DNA of 64,000 bases from Prochlorococcus marinus XMU1402 (GTDB lineage Bacteria > Cyanobacteriota > Cyanobacteriia > PCC-6307 > Cyanobiaceae). The notes beneath the pieces are model-generated. The model searched no databases. It saw only the letters and a list, made by a program, of their open reading frames with translations, and had not been told where the DNA came from. Of this stretch, positions 45,783 to 55,764 are shown one piece after another. Positions within the stretch are counted from its first letter, which is position 1, and the number at the start of each line of letters is the position of its first letter. A program made the position numbers and the translations under genes. The stretch spans positions 372,001 to 436,000 of the forward strand of contig NZ_JAAORD010000002.1 in NCBI RefSeq assembly GCF_017696205.1. Reading direction: 5' to 3'.

Positions 45783-47858
45783 TCAGGAGCTGCCCTGATT
45801 CTTGGAAATGATAGCTTCAGCAACATTACGAGGAACTTCCTCATAATTTGCGAACTCCATTGAAAATATACCCCGACCTTGAGTCATTGATCGGAGTTGA
45901 GTGGCATAACCGAACATTTCGGCTAAGGGCACTTTGGCCTGTACCTTAGACAATCCATCGTCAACAGATTGTCCTTCTACTTGACCTCTTCTAGAAGAGA
46001 GATCACCAATTACAGATCCAAGAAAGTCATCAGGACTTTCGACCTCAACTTTCATCATAGGCTCTAGAAGGACAGGGTTGCATTTTTTAACCCCATCTTT
46101 AAAAGCCATTGAACCTGCAATTTTGAAGGCCATTTCAGATGAGTCTACATCGTGGAATGAACCATCGACTAGTGTTACTTTTACATCAATTAGTGGATAA
46201 CCGGCAAGAACACCAGATTCACAGGTTTCTTTCATGCCATTTGATGCAGGACCAATGTACTCTTTCGGTACTGCTCCACCGACAATTTTATTAACAAATT
46301 CAAAGCCTTTACCAACTTCAGCAGGTTCCATTTCAATTACTACATGACCATATTGACCTTTTCCTCCAGTTTGTCTTGCATATTTACCTTCACCTTTAGA
46401 ACTGGACCTAATAGTCTCTCTGTAAGAAACCTGAGGCGCTCCAATATTTGCTTCAACTTTAAATTCTCTTAACATTCTGTCAACAAGAATTTCTAGGTGC
46501 AGTTCACCCATACCAGCTATCACTGTTTGATTTGTCTCTGGATCTGTACTGACCCTAAAGGTAGGATCCTCTTCAGACAAAGCAGTTAAAGCTTTTGATA
46601 ATTTCTCCATATCCCCTTTAGTTTTTGGCTCCACAGCTACTGAAATAACTGGTTCTGGGATAAACAATGTCTCCAAAACTATAGGATCTTCTGTATTACA
46701 TAAAGTGTCACCAGTTGTTGTGTTCTTAAGACCTAATACAGCACCTAAATCTCCAGCCCTTAGTTCATCCACCTCTTCTCTTTCATCAGCCTTAAGAATT
46801 ACTAATCTAGAGATTCTCTCTTTGGCGTCTTTAGTAGAATTCATTACATAACTTCCTTTTGAAAGAACCCCCGAATACATCCTTACAAAAGTTAGTTTCC
46901 CATAAGGGTCGGACATTACTTTGAAAGCGAGCGCACTGAAAGGAGCATTATCATCTGAAGGTCTTACATCTTCTTTACCACTTGGTAAAACGCCTTGTAT
47001 TGGTTTCACATCAACTGGAGCTGGCAAGTAATCAACAACAGCATCTAAAACAAGTTGAACCCCTTTATTCTTGAAAGCTGAGCCGCACAATACTGGGACC
47101 AATCCATGTTTTAAAACCCCTTCCCTAATTCCTTTTTTTAGTTGTTCTTCAGATAGTTCTCCAGTTTCAAGGAAAATTTCAATTAACTCTTCATCATTTT
47201 CTGCAACACTCTCCATTAACTTATTTCTCCATTCAGCAGCTTCATCTTCCATTTCGGATGGAATTGGAGCCTCTTGAATATCAGTGCCTAAATCATTTTT
47301 ATAAAGATACGCTTTGTTTGCGACTAAATCAATAATGCCTGTAAGGTCACCTTCAGCTCCAATAGGTAGCTGAATTGGGAGTGCATTTGCCTTTAATCGA
47401 TCTTTAATTTGTTTATTAACCTTTAAGAAATCTGCACCTGTTCTGTCCATTTTGTTAACAAAAACCATTCTTGGAACAGAGTATCTATCTGCTTGACGCC
47501 AAACAGTTTCAGATTGAGGCTGAACTCCACCAACTGCACAAAATACAGCTATGACTCCATCAAGGACGCGCATAGATCTTTCCACTTCAATAGTGAAGTC
47601 GACGTGTCCGGGAGTATCAATAATATTAATTCTGTGATCTTGCCAACTAGTAGATATTGCAGCAGCAGTAATAGTAATTCCTCTTTCTCTTTCTTGGTCC
47701 ATCCAATCTGTTACAGCAGCACCATCATGAACCTCTCCTATCTTATGAACTACTCCTGAATAAAATAAGATTCTTTCAGTTGTTGTTGTCTTACCTGCGT
47801 CAATATGAGCGGCTATACCTATGTTCCTTACTCGTTCTAGGGGAAAGTCGCGTGCCAA
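45783..47858 (-). CDS. fusA: Elongation factor G
   Basis: 691 residues. G-domain motifs are [29 protein letters not shown] and NKMDRTGAD. Domain IV carries [17 protein letters not shown], the tip that reaches the decoding site in translocation. The start codon is TTG at 47858, with a good GGAG ribosome site 8 nt upstream; no ATG is in frame nearby. A candidate promoter lies in the 97-nt gap to rpsG. Confidence 0.97.
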   Translation of the reverse strand: MARDFPLERVRNIGIAAHIDAGKTTTTERILFYSGVVHKIGEVHDGAAVTDWMDQERERGITITAAAISTSWQDHRINIIDTPGHVDFTIEVERSMRVLDGVIAVFCAVGGVQPQSETVWRQADRYSVPRMVFVNKMDRTGADFLKVNKQIKDRLKANALPIQLPIGAEGDLTGIIDLVANKAYLYKNDLGTDIQEAPIPSEMEDEAAEWRNKLMESVAENDEELIEIFLETGELSEEQLKKGIREGVLKHGLVPVLCGSAFKNKGVQLVLDAVVDYLPAPVDVKPIQGVLPSGKEDVRPSDDNAPFSALAFKVMSDPYGKLTFVRMYSGVLSKGSYVMNSTKDAKERISRLVILKADEREEVDELRAGDLGAVLGLKNTTTGDTLCNTEDPIVLETLFIPEPVISVAVEPKTKGDMEKLSKALTALSEEDPTFRVSTDPETNQTVIAGMGELHLEILVDRMLREFKVEANIGAPQVSYRETIRSSSKGEGKYARQTGGKGQYGHVVIEMEPAEVGKGFEFVNKIVGGAVPKEYIGPASNGMKETCESGVLAGYPLIDVKVTLVDGSFHDVDSSEMAFKIAGSMAFKDGVKKCNPVLLEPMMKVEVESPDDFLGSVIGDLSSRRGQVEGQSVDDGLSKVQAKVPLAEMFGYATQLRSMTQGRGIFSMEFANYEEVPRNVAEAIISKNQGSS

Positions 47859-47890
47859 TTTTAAAGCTCCAAATAAAATAATTTTTGATA

Positions 47891-47896
47891 AGTATA
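47891..47896 (-). promoter_or_regulatory. Candidate -10 element of fusA
   Basis: TATACT on the minus strand lies 33 nt upstream of the fusA start in the rpsG-fusA space, preceded by a GGTGAAC sequence. No convincing -35. A 10-bp palindrome TACTTAAGTA (47932-47941) lies further upstream. This could give EF-G and EF-Tu extra transcription independent of the ribosomal genes. Confidence 0.35.
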
Positions 47897-47955
47897 GTTC
47901 ACCCTAAAAGCAAACTTTTATAATAATAAACTACTTAAGTACCTTTTTGATGAAA

Positions 47956-48426
47956 TTAATATCTGTAATGTGCAAAAGCTTTATTGGCTTCAGCCATTTT
48001 ATGAGTATCTTCTCTTTTCTTAACTGAACTTCCAGTTTCATTTGCTGCATCCATCAACTCGCTAGCAAGTTTTTGGGACATGCTTTTGCCATTCCTTGCA
48101 CGTGAGAATGTTACGAGCCATCTTAAAGCCATCGCTGTACCCCTTTCTTGGCGAACCTCCATAGGAACTTGATATGTTGCACCACCAACTCTTCTAGCTC
48201 TTACCTCGACAAGAGGAGTAGCATTTTTTACGGCTGTTTCAAATAACTCTACTGCATTACTACCTGTTCTCTCGCTTATTATAGAAAAAGCATCAGATAG
48301 TATTTTTTGAGCAGTTGATTTTTTACCATGTTTCATCAACCGAGAAATCATCATTGAAGCAAGACGACTATTAAATTGGGGATCTGGAAGAACTGGTCTT
48401 TTTACTGCTGCATTTCGACGTGACAT
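47956..48426 (-). CDS. rpsG: 30S ribosomal protein S7
   Basis: 156 residues. The S7 blocks [23 protein letters not shown] and [19 protein letters not shown] are clear. S7 organises the 3' major domain of 16S rRNA and lines the tRNA exit site. Second gene of the str operon, 26 nt after rpsL. Complete and of normal length. Confidence 0.98.
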   Translation of the reverse strand: MSRRNAAVKRPVLPDPQFNSRLASMMISRLMKHGKKSTAQKILSDAFSIISERTGSNAVELFETAVKNATPLVEVRARRVGGATYQVPMEVRQERGTAMALRWLVTFSRARNGKSMSQKLASELMDAANETGSSVKKREDTHKMAEANKAFAHYRY

Positions 48427-48452
48427 TTTTTTAAAGAAGTGATGTTTACAAA

Positions 48453-48827
48453 TTAATCTTTTGGAGCTTTTGCACCATATTTTGATCTGGATTGACGTCT
48501 ATCTTTGACTCCAGCGGTATCTAAAGTTCCTCTTATTATATGATATCTAACTCCTGGCAAATCTTTAACCCTTCCACCCCTTAGTAGTACTACAGAGTGT
48601 TCTTGCAAATTATGACCAATTCCAGGAATATAAGCCGTTACTTCGAAACCAGAAGTTAATCTCACCCTTGCAACTTTTCTTAAAGCTGAATTAGGTTTTT
48701 TAGGAGTTGATGTATAAACTCTCGTACATACCCCTCTTCTTTCAGGGCAAGCTTTAAGTGCAGGAGATTTTGTTTTTCTAGTCAGACGTTTTCTTTCTGA
48801 ACCTATTAATTGTGAGATGGTAGGCAT
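48453..48827 (-). CDS. rpsL: 30S ribosomal protein S12
   Basis: 124 residues, starting [13 protein letters not shown]. The decoding-centre loops [17 protein letters not shown] and [13 protein letters not shown] are intact; the lysine in KKPNS is the residue whose replacement gives streptomycin resistance, so this is the sensitive form. First gene of the str operon. In the leader a minus-strand TATGAT (complement of 48861-48866), 34 nt upstream, may be its -10. Confidence 0.98.
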   Translation of the reverse strand: MPTISQLIGSERKRLTRKTKSPALKACPERRGVCTRVYTSTPKKPNSALRKVARVRLTSGFEVTAYIPGIGHNLQEHSVVLLRGGRVKDLPGVRYHIIRGTLDTAGVKDRRQSRSKYGAKAPKD

Positions 48828-48979
48828 CTATTATATTTAAAAAAAAATAAACATTTAATCATCATAACCTTTTAAGAGCACCAACTAAAAGTTTTTAATG
48901 ATATTTTTTAAAAAATTTGTGAAATTAAATTTCTTAGGTAAATATTCATTATCTTTAGATTTATTTTCATATTTATTTT

Positions 48980-48985
48980 TATAAT
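48980..48985 (+). promoter_or_regulatory. Candidate -10 element of the glutamate synthase gene
   Basis: A perfect TATAAT 38 nt upstream of the ATG. About 50 bp further up is a 13-bp palindrome GAAATT-A-AATTTC (48921-48933). An NtcA-type GTA-N8-TAC site is not found: GTA at 48938 is followed 8 nt later by TTA, not TAC. The 195-bp gap to rpsL holds no gene. Confidence 0.4.
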
Positions 48986-49022
48986 AGAAATACATAATTA
49001 ACTAAAAAGAATTAAATAATCT

Positions 49023-52000
49023 ATGGGAGAGAGTATCAAAAGAATCGTTGAGCCATATCAAGATAGTTATTCCCCCAATGGAATAATTGGTGAGAAAGAC
49101 GCGTGTGGAGTTGGTTTCATAGCAAATATTGAAGGGTTAGAAAGCAACTGGATCCTAAAACAATCCCTTAAAGGCCTTAGCTGCATGGAGCATAGAGGAG
49201 GTTGTGGAGGGGATAGTGACTCAGGAGATGGAGCGGGTATTTTATGTTCAATTCCCTGGAATTACTTAGAAAAAGAAGTTAATCTTAAAAATAAAAAAGA
49301 ATATGATAAAGGTATAGGGATGATTTTCATGCCTAATAAAAAAGAGAAAATTGAAGAATGTAAATCAATATGTGAAGAGGAAGCAGATAAATTAAGAATC
49401 AACAAGACATTTTGGAGAACAGTACCTGTTAATAATGAAATCTTAGGTCCTTTAGCTAAAGCAAATGCTCCATTTATAAGTCAGTGGATTTTATTTATAG
49501 ATAAAAAAGACAATAACGATATTGAAAGGCTTTTATTTCAACTAAGGAAAAGAATTGAGAAAAAAATAAGAGAAAGTTTTAAAAACCATGTTGGCGATTG
49601 TGAATTTTATTTTGCCTCACTAAGTTCTAAAACAGTTGTTTATAAAGGCATGGTTCGTTCTGAAATATTATCTGAGTTTTATCAAGACTTAAAAGATGAG
49701 AGTTTTAAAGTTTCATTTTCCGTTTACCATAGGAGATTTAGTACAAATACACTTCCAAAATGGCCACTAGCTCAGCCCATGAGATTCTTAGGTCATAACG
49801 GAGAAATCAATACTCTCTTAGGTAATATCAACTGGGCTAAAGCTTCAGAAACACACATAGATGATTTTTGGGGAAACTTATCTAACGAAATTAAGCCAAT
49901 CGTAGATATAAATAAAAGTGATTCATCAAACCTTGATGCAACTCTTGAAATCAATATTCGTTCAGGTCAGCCCATCACTGACTCATTATTGAAACTTGTT
50001 CCTGAAGCTTTTAGAGATCAACCAGAACTTGAACAAAGAGAGGACATTAAATCATTTTATGAGTATTCTGCAAGCCTACAAGAAGCTTGGGATGGTCCTG
50101 CTCTACTTGTATTTGCTGATGGAAATTTTGTAGGGGCAACGCTTGATAGAAATGGTCTTAGACCAGCAAGATATTCAATAACAAATGATGGTTTTGTAAT
50201 AATGGGTTCCGAAACAGGAGTAGTAGATCTTGACGAGGAAAGAGTCATAGAAAAAGGTCGATTAGGACCTGGACAAATGTTAGCGGTTGATTTTCATCAG
50301 AATAGAATCCTCCGAAATTGGGAGGTAAAATCTGAAGCAGCTCAAAGGCATGATTATAAAAATCTCCTAAGTAAGAGGACTATAAAAATTGAAAATAGTG
50401 AATGGCTTAAAGACTGCAAACTAAAAGACCTTGAGTTGTTACAACAACAAACTGCGTATGGTTTTTCATCAGAAGACAATGATCTTATATTAGATTCAAT
50501 GGCTTCATTAGCTAAAGAGCCAACCTATTGCATGGGAGACGATATCCCATTAGCAGTGCTTTCTTCAAAGCCACATATTTTATATGACTATTTCAAGCAA
50601 AGATTTGCGCAAGTTACAAATCCTCCTATTGACCCTCTGAGAGAAAAACTTGTAATGAGTTTAGAGATGCATCTTGGAGAAAGGTGTACACCATTTGAGA
50701 TTAAAGTTCCTAAACCTTTTGTTCATTTAAAAAGTCCAATTCTCAATGAGGAAGAACTCATTTCCATTAAAAACTCAAAAATTAAATCTCAAACAATTTC
50801 AAGTTTGTTTGATATTGAGGAAGGTGTTCAAGGCTTAGAAAACCAATTAAAAGAAATTTGCGAACAGAGTGAACTCTCTATAAAAGATGGTTGCTCTTTA
50901 ATTATCATTTCTGATAAGGGAATTAATCCTAAAAAGACTTTTATTCCTCCTTTACTTGCTGTTGGGACAGTTCATCATTATCTTTTAAAAAAAGAAATAA
51001 GGCTAAAAGCTTCCCTAATTATTGAAACTGGTCAATGTTGGAGCACTCATCATTTAGCTTGTTTGATTGGTTATGGCGCGAGTGCAGTTTGCCCATGGTT
51101 GACGTTCGAAGCGGGAAGACACTGGTTAAAACATCCAAAAACACAAAAACTCATTGATAGCAAAAAAATAAATCCATTATCAATAATTGATGTTCAAGAA
51201 AATATTAAAAAAGCCCTAGAAGACGGTCTAAGAAAAATTCTTTCAAAAATTGGTATCTCACTTTTATCTAGTTACCATGGCGCACAAATTTTTGAAGCTG
51301 TAGGCCTTGGATCTGACTTAATAAAAATTGCTTTTAATGGTACAACAAGCCGTATTGCTGGGATAACTTTAAAAGAATTAACTAATGAAACACTTTCGAT
51401 ACATACGAAAGCCTATCCAGAGATCGATTTAAAAAAATTGGAATTTTTAGGATTTGTGCAGTTTAGAAATAATGGAGAATATCACTCAAATAATCCTGAG
51501 ATGTCCAAAGTTTTACATTCAGCTGTAAAACAAGGACCAGGATACGATCATTTTGAAACTTACAAAAAACTCATTAGTAATAGACCAACAACATCTCTAA
51601 GAGATTTACTAACAATTAATTCAAAAAGAAAAAGCATCCCATTAGAGGAAGTTGAAAGTGTTGAATCAATTTGTAAAAGGTTCTGTACCGGAGGAATGAG
51701 TTTGGGTGCTTTATCAAGAGAAGCACATGAAGTATTAGCAGTTGCGATGAATAGAATTGGTGGAAAAAGTAATAGTGGAGAGGGGGGAGAAGATCCAGCT
51801 CGTTTTAATCTTTTAAATGATATCGATGAAAATACTCAATCAAAGACGTTGCCATTTATTAAAGGTCTTAAAAATGGAGATACCGCATGCTCAGCTATTA
51901 AACAAATAGCATCAGGTAGATTTGGTGTTACACCTGAATATCTAAGAAGTGGTAAACAACTCGAAATTAAAATGGCTCAAGGTGCAAAACCTGGAGAAGG

Positions 52001-53597
52001 GGGACAATTACCTGGTCCAAAAGTTGATTCTTACATCGCAAAACTAAGAAATAGTAAACCTGGAGTAGCTCTAATATCTCCTCCTCCGCATCATGATATT
52101 TATTCAATCGAAGATTTAGCTCAACTTATCCATGACTTACACCAAGTTCATCCAAAAGCGAAAGTGAGCGTTAAACTTGTTTCTGAAATTGGTATAGGCA
52201 CTATTGCTGCTGGAGTAAGCAAAGCTAATGCAGACGTAATTCAAATTTCAGGCCATGACGGAGGCACAGGTGCTTCACCCCTAAGTTCTATTAAACATGC
52301 AGGTTTACCATGGGAACTAGGTGTTGCTGAGGTTCATAAATCTCTATTAGAAAATAACTTACGAGAAAGAGTAATTTTAAGAACTGATGGAGGTCTTAAA
52401 ACAGGCTGGGATGTAGTTATTGCAGCTTTACTAGGTGCTGAAGAATACGGTTTCGGTTCTGTAGCGATGATTGCTGAAGGATGCATAATGGCTCGGGTTT
52501 GTCATACAAACAAGTGTCCTGTTGGAGTTGCCACTCAAAAAGAAGAATTAAGAAAAAGATTTAAAGGTATTCCAGAAAATGTTGTCAATTTTTTCTTATA
52601 TATTGCTGAAGAAGTAAGACAGATAATGAGTAGTATTGGAGTTTCTAATATGGAGGAACTGATTGGTAATCAAGAATTTCTTTCTGCAAGAAATGTCAGT
52701 CTTCCAAAAACTTCTAATATCGATCTTTCTTCTTTAGTAAATAGTGAAAATTCAACCACTGATAGATCATGGTTAAATCATTCAATAAATGCTCATAGTA
52801 ATGGTTCTGTATTAGAAGACGAGTTTTTGTCTGATACAGAATTTATAAATTCAATTAAAAATCACGAAAAATTAACCAAAGAAATTGAGATAAAAAATAC
52901 AGATAGAAGTGTTTGTGCGAAAATATCAGGGGAAATCGCAGAACTTCATGGAAACAAAGGCTTCAATGGAGAACTCAACTTAAATTTCAAAGGGTATGCA
53001 GGACAGAGCTTTGGTGCCTTTTTATTGAAGGGAATGAATGTTCAATTAATTGGAGAAGCTAATGATTATGTTTGTAAAGGAATGAATGGTGGAATACTCA
53101 CAATCATTCCACCAAAAGCAGATAAAATCTCCTCCGAACAAGTTATTCTAGGAAATACTTGCCTTTATGGAGCAACTGGAGGGAAATTATTTGCATTAGG
53201 AAAATCCGGAGAAAGATTTGCAGTAAGAAATAGTGGCGCTACAGCAGTAACAGAGGGAGCAGGTGATCATTGTTGTGAATACATGACTGGAGGTAAAGTA
53301 GTTATTCTAGGTTCCACAGGAAGGAATATTGGTGCGGGCATGACTGGTGGAATAGCATTTATACTCGATGAGAATAATGATTTAAGTAATAAAGTTAATA
53401 AAGAAATAGTTAGCATTCATAAAATAACTTCATCCAAGCAGGAAGATATTTTATTGGAAATTATTAGAGAATATCAAGCAAAAACACATAGCTTTAAGGC
53501 TGCCAAAATAATTGAAAATTGGTCTGATTTCAAGTGTAATTTCAAATTAATTGTTCCCCCAAGCGAAGAAGAGATGCTTGACATAAAAAAAATGTAA
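49023..53597 (+). CDS. glsF: Ferredoxin-dependent glutamate synthase
   Basis: 1524 residues, makes two glutamates from glutamine and 2-oxoglutarate with reduced ferredoxin, the main nitrogen entry after glutamine synthetase. The N-terminal propeptide ends before C28 (CGVGF), the glutaminase nucleophile. The central and FMN domains show GGMSLGALSREAHE and ISGHDGGTGASPLSS. The 3Fe-4S cysteines are in CIMARVCHTNKCPVG. The C-terminal beta-helix (GXXGXXXG repeats, e.g. GGKVVILG and GAGMTGG) is present. No NADPH subunit is adjacent, supporting the ferredoxin type. Confidence 0.96.
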   Translation: MGESIKRIVEPYQDSYSPNGIIGEKDACGVGFIANIEGLESNWILKQSLKGLSCMEHRGGCGGDSDSGDGAGILCSIPWNYLEKEVNLKNKKEYDKGIGMIFMPNKKEKIEECKSICEEEADKLRINKTFWRTVPVNNEILGPLAKANAPFISQWILFIDKKDNNDIERLLFQLRKRIEKKIRESFKNHVGDCEFYFASLSSKTVVYKGMVRSEILSEFYQDLKDESFKVSFSVYHRRFSTNTLPKWPLAQPMRFLGHNGEINTLLGNINWAKASETHIDDFWGNLSNEIKPIVDINKSDSSNLDATLEINIRSGQPITDSLLKLVPEAFRDQPELEQREDIKSFYEYSASLQEAWDGPALLVFADGNFVGATLDRNGLRPARYSITNDGFVIMGSETGVVDLDEERVIEKGRLGPGQMLAVDFHQNRILRNWEVKSEAAQRHDYKNLLSKRTIKIENSEWLKDCKLKDLELLQQQTAYGFSSEDNDLILDSMASLAKEPTYCMGDDIPLAVLSSKPHILYDYFKQRFAQVTNPPIDPLREKLVMSLEMHLGERCTPFEIKVPKPFVHLKSPILNEEELISIKNSKIKSQTISSLFDIEEGVQGLENQLKEICEQSELSIKDGCSLIIISDKGINPKKTFIPPLLAVGTVHHYLLKKEIRLKASLIIETGQCWSTHHLACLIGYGASAVCPWLTFEAGRHWLKHPKTQKLIDSKKINPLSIIDVQENIKKALEDGLRKILSKIGISLLSSYHGAQIFEAVGLGSDLIKIAFNGTTSRIAGITLKELTNETLSIHTKAYPEIDLKKLEFLGFVQFRNNGEYHSNNPEMSKVLHSAVKQGPGYDHFETYKKLISNRPTTSLRDLLTINSKRKSIPLEEVESVESICKRFCTGGMSLGALSREAHEVLAVAMNRIGGKSNSGEGGEDPARFNLLNDIDENTQSKTLPFIKGLKNGDTACSAIKQIASGRFGVTPEYLRSGKQLEIKMAQGAKPGEGGQLPGPKVDSYIAKLRNSKPGVALISPPPHHDIYSIEDLAQLIHDLHQVHPKAKVSVKLVSEIGIGTIAAGVSKANADVIQISGHDGGTGASPLSSIKHAGLPWELGVAEVHKSLLENNLRERVILRTDGGLKTGWDVVIAALLGAEEYGFGSVAMIAEGCIMARVCHTNKCPVGVATQKEELRKRFKGIPENVVNFFLYIAEEVRQIMSSIGVSNMEELIGNQEFLSARNVSLPKTSNIDLSSLVNSENSTTDRSWLNHSINAHSNGSVLEDEFLSDTEFINSIKNHEKLTKEIEIKNTDRSVCAKISGEIAELHGNKGFNGELNLNFKGYAGQSFGAFLLKGMNVQLIGEANDYVCKGMNGGILTIIPPKADKISSEQVILGNTCLYGATGGKLFALGKSGERFAVRNSGATAVTEGAGDHCCEYMTGGKVVILGSTGRNIGAGMTGGIAFILDENNDLSNKVNKEIVSIHKITSSKQEDILLEIIREYQAKTHSFKAAKIIENWSDFKCNFKLIVPPSEEEMLDIKKM

Positions 53598-53891
53598 ATG
53601 GCTTTCTTTGTAAAAACTGAAATCATAAAAAAAAAATATTTAATAAATAATGATTTAAAACGAAAAATAATTAACGAACATATTGATTGGATAAAAAAAT
53701 TAAAAAAAGAGGGAATAAATATAAAAAGTGGTTTTTTGGTAGATGAGTTAAACAGGCCTGGTGACGGAGGATTACTCATTATTGAAATAAATAATTATAA
53801 AAATGCGCTAAAAATCATTAAAAATGATCCAATGATTAAGAATAATCTAGTTGAATGGAAATTAAATGAGTGGGTAGATTCAAATAAATAA
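53598..53891 (+). CDS. YCII-domain (YciI-like) small protein
   Basis: 97 residues. The start MAFFVKTEI, a histidine in NEHIDWIKKL, the LVDELNRPGDGGLLIIE core and the NDPMIKN-to-LNEW end fit the YCII ferredoxin-like fold; in this family the His and Asp form a putative active site. Function unknown. It starts with no gap after the glutamate synthase stop (TAAATG), so the two are surely co-transcribed. Very lysine- and isoleucine-rich. Convergent with lipA, 6 nt apart. Confidence 0.72.
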   Translation: MAFFVKTEIIKKKYLINNDLKRKIINEHIDWIKKLKKEGINIKSGFLVDELNRPGDGGLLIIEINNYKNALKIIKNDPMIKNNLVEWKLNEWVDSNK

Positions 53892-53897
53892 AAATAA

Positions 53898-54791
53898 CTA
53901 TCTTGGATACTTTTTCATAAGTTTTTGAATCTCTTCAGCATGGTAACTGCTTCGAGTTAAAGGAGAACTAACTACTTGCATAAAATCCAAATCTTTTTCC
54001 CCGAAAAATTTAAAGTAATTAAATTTTGAGGGACTCACAAATCTTTGAACAGGTAAATGATTAGGGCCAGGAGATAAATATTGGCCAATAGTAACAATAT
54101 CAACGAAATTACTTTTTAAATCCCTAAGAAGACTTAAGACTTCCTCATCTTTTTCCCCTAAACCAAGCATAAAGCCTGACTTTGTATAAACTTTGGGAGA
54201 ATAGTCTCTGGTTCTTTTAAGTAACTCAAGAGTTCTTTCATATTTTCCCTGAGGTCTTACTTTTTTATATAGCGAAGGCACAGTCTCAATATTATGATTT
54301 AAAACGTTTGGATTTGAATCAAGAACTTTTTCAAGAGCTTTCCAGTTGCCACAAAAGTCAGGAATTAAAAGCTCAATAGAAGTTTCTGGAGATTTTTTTC
54401 TTACTTGATAAACACATTCAAAGAATTGAGATGCGCCACCATCCTCAAGTTCATCTCTATTGACTGATGTTATAACAACATGTTTAAGTTTCATTCTATA
54501 AACGGCTTCGGCTAAACGATATGGTTCTGTTGGATCTAATTCTCTTTTAGATCTATCAAAATCAATATCACAATATGGACATGCCCTAGTACAGCCAGGA
54601 CCCATTATGAGGAAAGTGGCAGTTCCACTAGCAAAACATTCACCAATATTAGGACAACTTGCTTCTTGACATACAGTATTGAGATTTAAATCATTTAACA
54701 AATTTGCAGTATTCCCAATTCTCTCAACTTGTGGAGCTTTTACTCTTAACCAATCAGGTTTTGATATTAAACTATTTGGATTGTTAGTCAA
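53898..54791 (-). CDS. lipA: Lipoyl synthase
   Basis: A radical SAM enzyme inserting two sulfurs into protein-bound octanoate. 297 residues. The auxiliary cluster cysteines are C41, C46 and C52 ([12 protein letters not shown]) and the radical SAM motif is C67-TRA-C71-PY-C74. The C-terminal RSSYHAEEI serine-bearing motif, whose serine ligates the auxiliary cluster, is also present. The start is TTG at 54791; there is no ATG. Cyanobacteria often carry two lipA genes; which one this is cannot be decided. Confidence 0.94.
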   Translation of the reverse strand: MTNNPNSLISKPDWLRVKAPQVERIGNTANLLNDLNLNTVCQEASCPNIGECFASGTATFLIMGPGCTRACPYCDIDFDRSKRELDPTEPYRLAEAVYRMKLKHVVITSVNRDELEDGGASQFFECVYQVRKKSPETSIELLIPDFCGNWKALEKVLDSNPNVLNHNIETVPSLYKKVRPQGKYERTLELLKRTRDYSPKVYTKSGFMLGLGEKDEEVLSLLRDLKSNFVDIVTIGQYLSPGPNHLPVQRFVSPSKFNYFKFFGEKDLDFMQVVSSPLTRSSYHAEEIQKLMKKYPR

Positions 54792-54894
54792 TTTGATTGT
54801 TTCTAACCTATAAACTTATTTTACTAAAAACAATTTGAATTAACTATTTATAATTTCAACAATGAAGTCTATTCATTATGAAGTGAAAAAATAA

Positions 54895-55008
54895 ATGAAT
54901 TTAACTAATCCATCGATAATTAAAAACTTGCTAATTCGATTTATTACATACACAATATTTTTGTTTCATAAACTAAAATTAAAACAGTATTTAGAACGTT
55001 ATTTTTAA
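54895..55008 (+). CDS. Possible 37-residue hydrophobic small ORF
   Basis: In the 294-bp space between lipA and the resolvase-like gene. It runs ATG to TAA with a hydrophobic stretch (LLIRFITYTIFLF) and a basic C-terminus. There is no recognisable family or clear ribosome site, and it may be chance in AT-rich DNA. The rest of the space holds an inverted repeat at 55066-55081 and nothing else I can name. Confidence 0.2.
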   Translation: MNLTNPSIIKNLLIRFITYTIFLFHKLKLKQYLERYF

Positions 55009-55065
55009 TACAGATTTCAAAACAATTCAATTATATATCAGATAGCTCAAAAATTAAGAGTCTAA

Positions 55066-55081
55066 AGTACTTTTTTGTACT
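55066..55081. promoter_or_regulatory. Inverted repeat AGTAC-N6-GTACT ahead of the resolvase-like gene
   Basis: Two 5-bp arms (55066-55070 and 55077-55081) around six T. The inner bases satisfy GTA-N8-TAC, the NtcA consensus. It lies only 4 nt before the ATG at 55086. If it is a real activator site the promoter is inside the annotated 5' end and translation starts later, perhaps at the TTG at 55140. By my rough estimate some twenty GTA-N8-TAC matches are expected by chance in 64 kb of DNA this AT-rich. Confidence 0.25.
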
Positions 55082-55085
55082 AAAA

Positions 55086-55763
55086 ATGTGTTTTTTTTTA
55101 ATTTATTGGTACAGTAAAAAATATATATTTAATAAAACATTGTCTTTTAAATTTAAAAGAAAACGTCTTTTACTATCTGAAAAATATAAAAGCTCTAAAG
55201 CAATAGGTTATGCTAGAGCTATTCATAATGAACATGCATACTTAGAAGAACAAATAAAAAATTTAAAGGAAGAGGGTTGTAGTTTAGTTTTCTCTGAATT
55301 GATAAGTTTAGATGAAGAAATTAAACCCCAACTCAATAAAGCTATAAATTGCTTATCTGAAGGCGATCAATTAATAATGACTCAGCTTGATCGAGCATTT
55401 AAAAATAAAAAAGAATGTTTGCGGACAATAAATAAACTTATTAATAAGAATATTAAATTGAGAACTTTGAATGATTTTTTTGCTGATAATGAATCCTCTA
55501 AATCAAATTCTTCAATTTTTAAGATTTTATATGAATTAGATAATTTAGAAGACAAAAGTTTAGGTGAAAGAAAAAAAGAACAACTATTACGCAGAAAATT
55601 ATCTGGAAATAATCTGGGAGGCAGGCCCAAAATAAGTCCTTTAAAAGAATCTTTAGTCATCAGATTGCGTAATGAGGGATATTCATATCGATCGATCAGA
55701 TCACAAACGGGAATTGCATTATCAACAATAAGAAGAGTGATTTTAGAAGGAGAATTAATGTAA
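55086..55763 (+). CDS. Serine-recombinase (resolvase/invertase)-like protein lacking the catalytic serine
   Basis: 225 residues. Residues ~39-170 align with the resolvase domain of Hin-type invertases: IGYARAIHNEH for IGYIRVSTIDQ, MTQLDRAFKN for VWKLDRLGRS. The C-terminal GRPKISPLKESL...YSYRSIRSQTGIALSTIRRVI matches the Hin DNA-binding helix-turn-helix. The catalytic Ser position is Ile46, and the second arginine of DRLGRS is lysine. It is thus probably a DNA-binding protein without strand-cutting activity. The first ~35 residues may not be translated. A 70-residue gene follows after 1 nt. Confidence 0.75.
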   Translation: MCFFLIYWYSKKYIFNKTLSFKFKRKRLLLSEKYKSSKAIGYARAIHNEHAYLEEQIKNLKEEGCSLVFSELISLDEEIKPQLNKAINCLSEGDQLIMTQLDRAFKNKKECLRTINKLINKNIKLRTLNDFFADNESSKSNSSIFKILYELDNLEDKSLGERKKEQLLRRKLSGNNLGGRPKISPLKESLVIRLRNEGYSYRSIRSQTGIALSTIRRVILEGELM

Positions 55764-55764
55764 A

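Noticed and set aside
48938-48951. NtcA site upstream of glutamate synthase
   Set aside because: GTA-N8 is followed by TTA instead of TAC, and spacing to the TATAAT is too long.
55086-55763. Active mobile-element resolvase or integrase
   Set aside because: The catalytic serine is missing and there are no inverted repeats, attachment duplications or transposase nearby.
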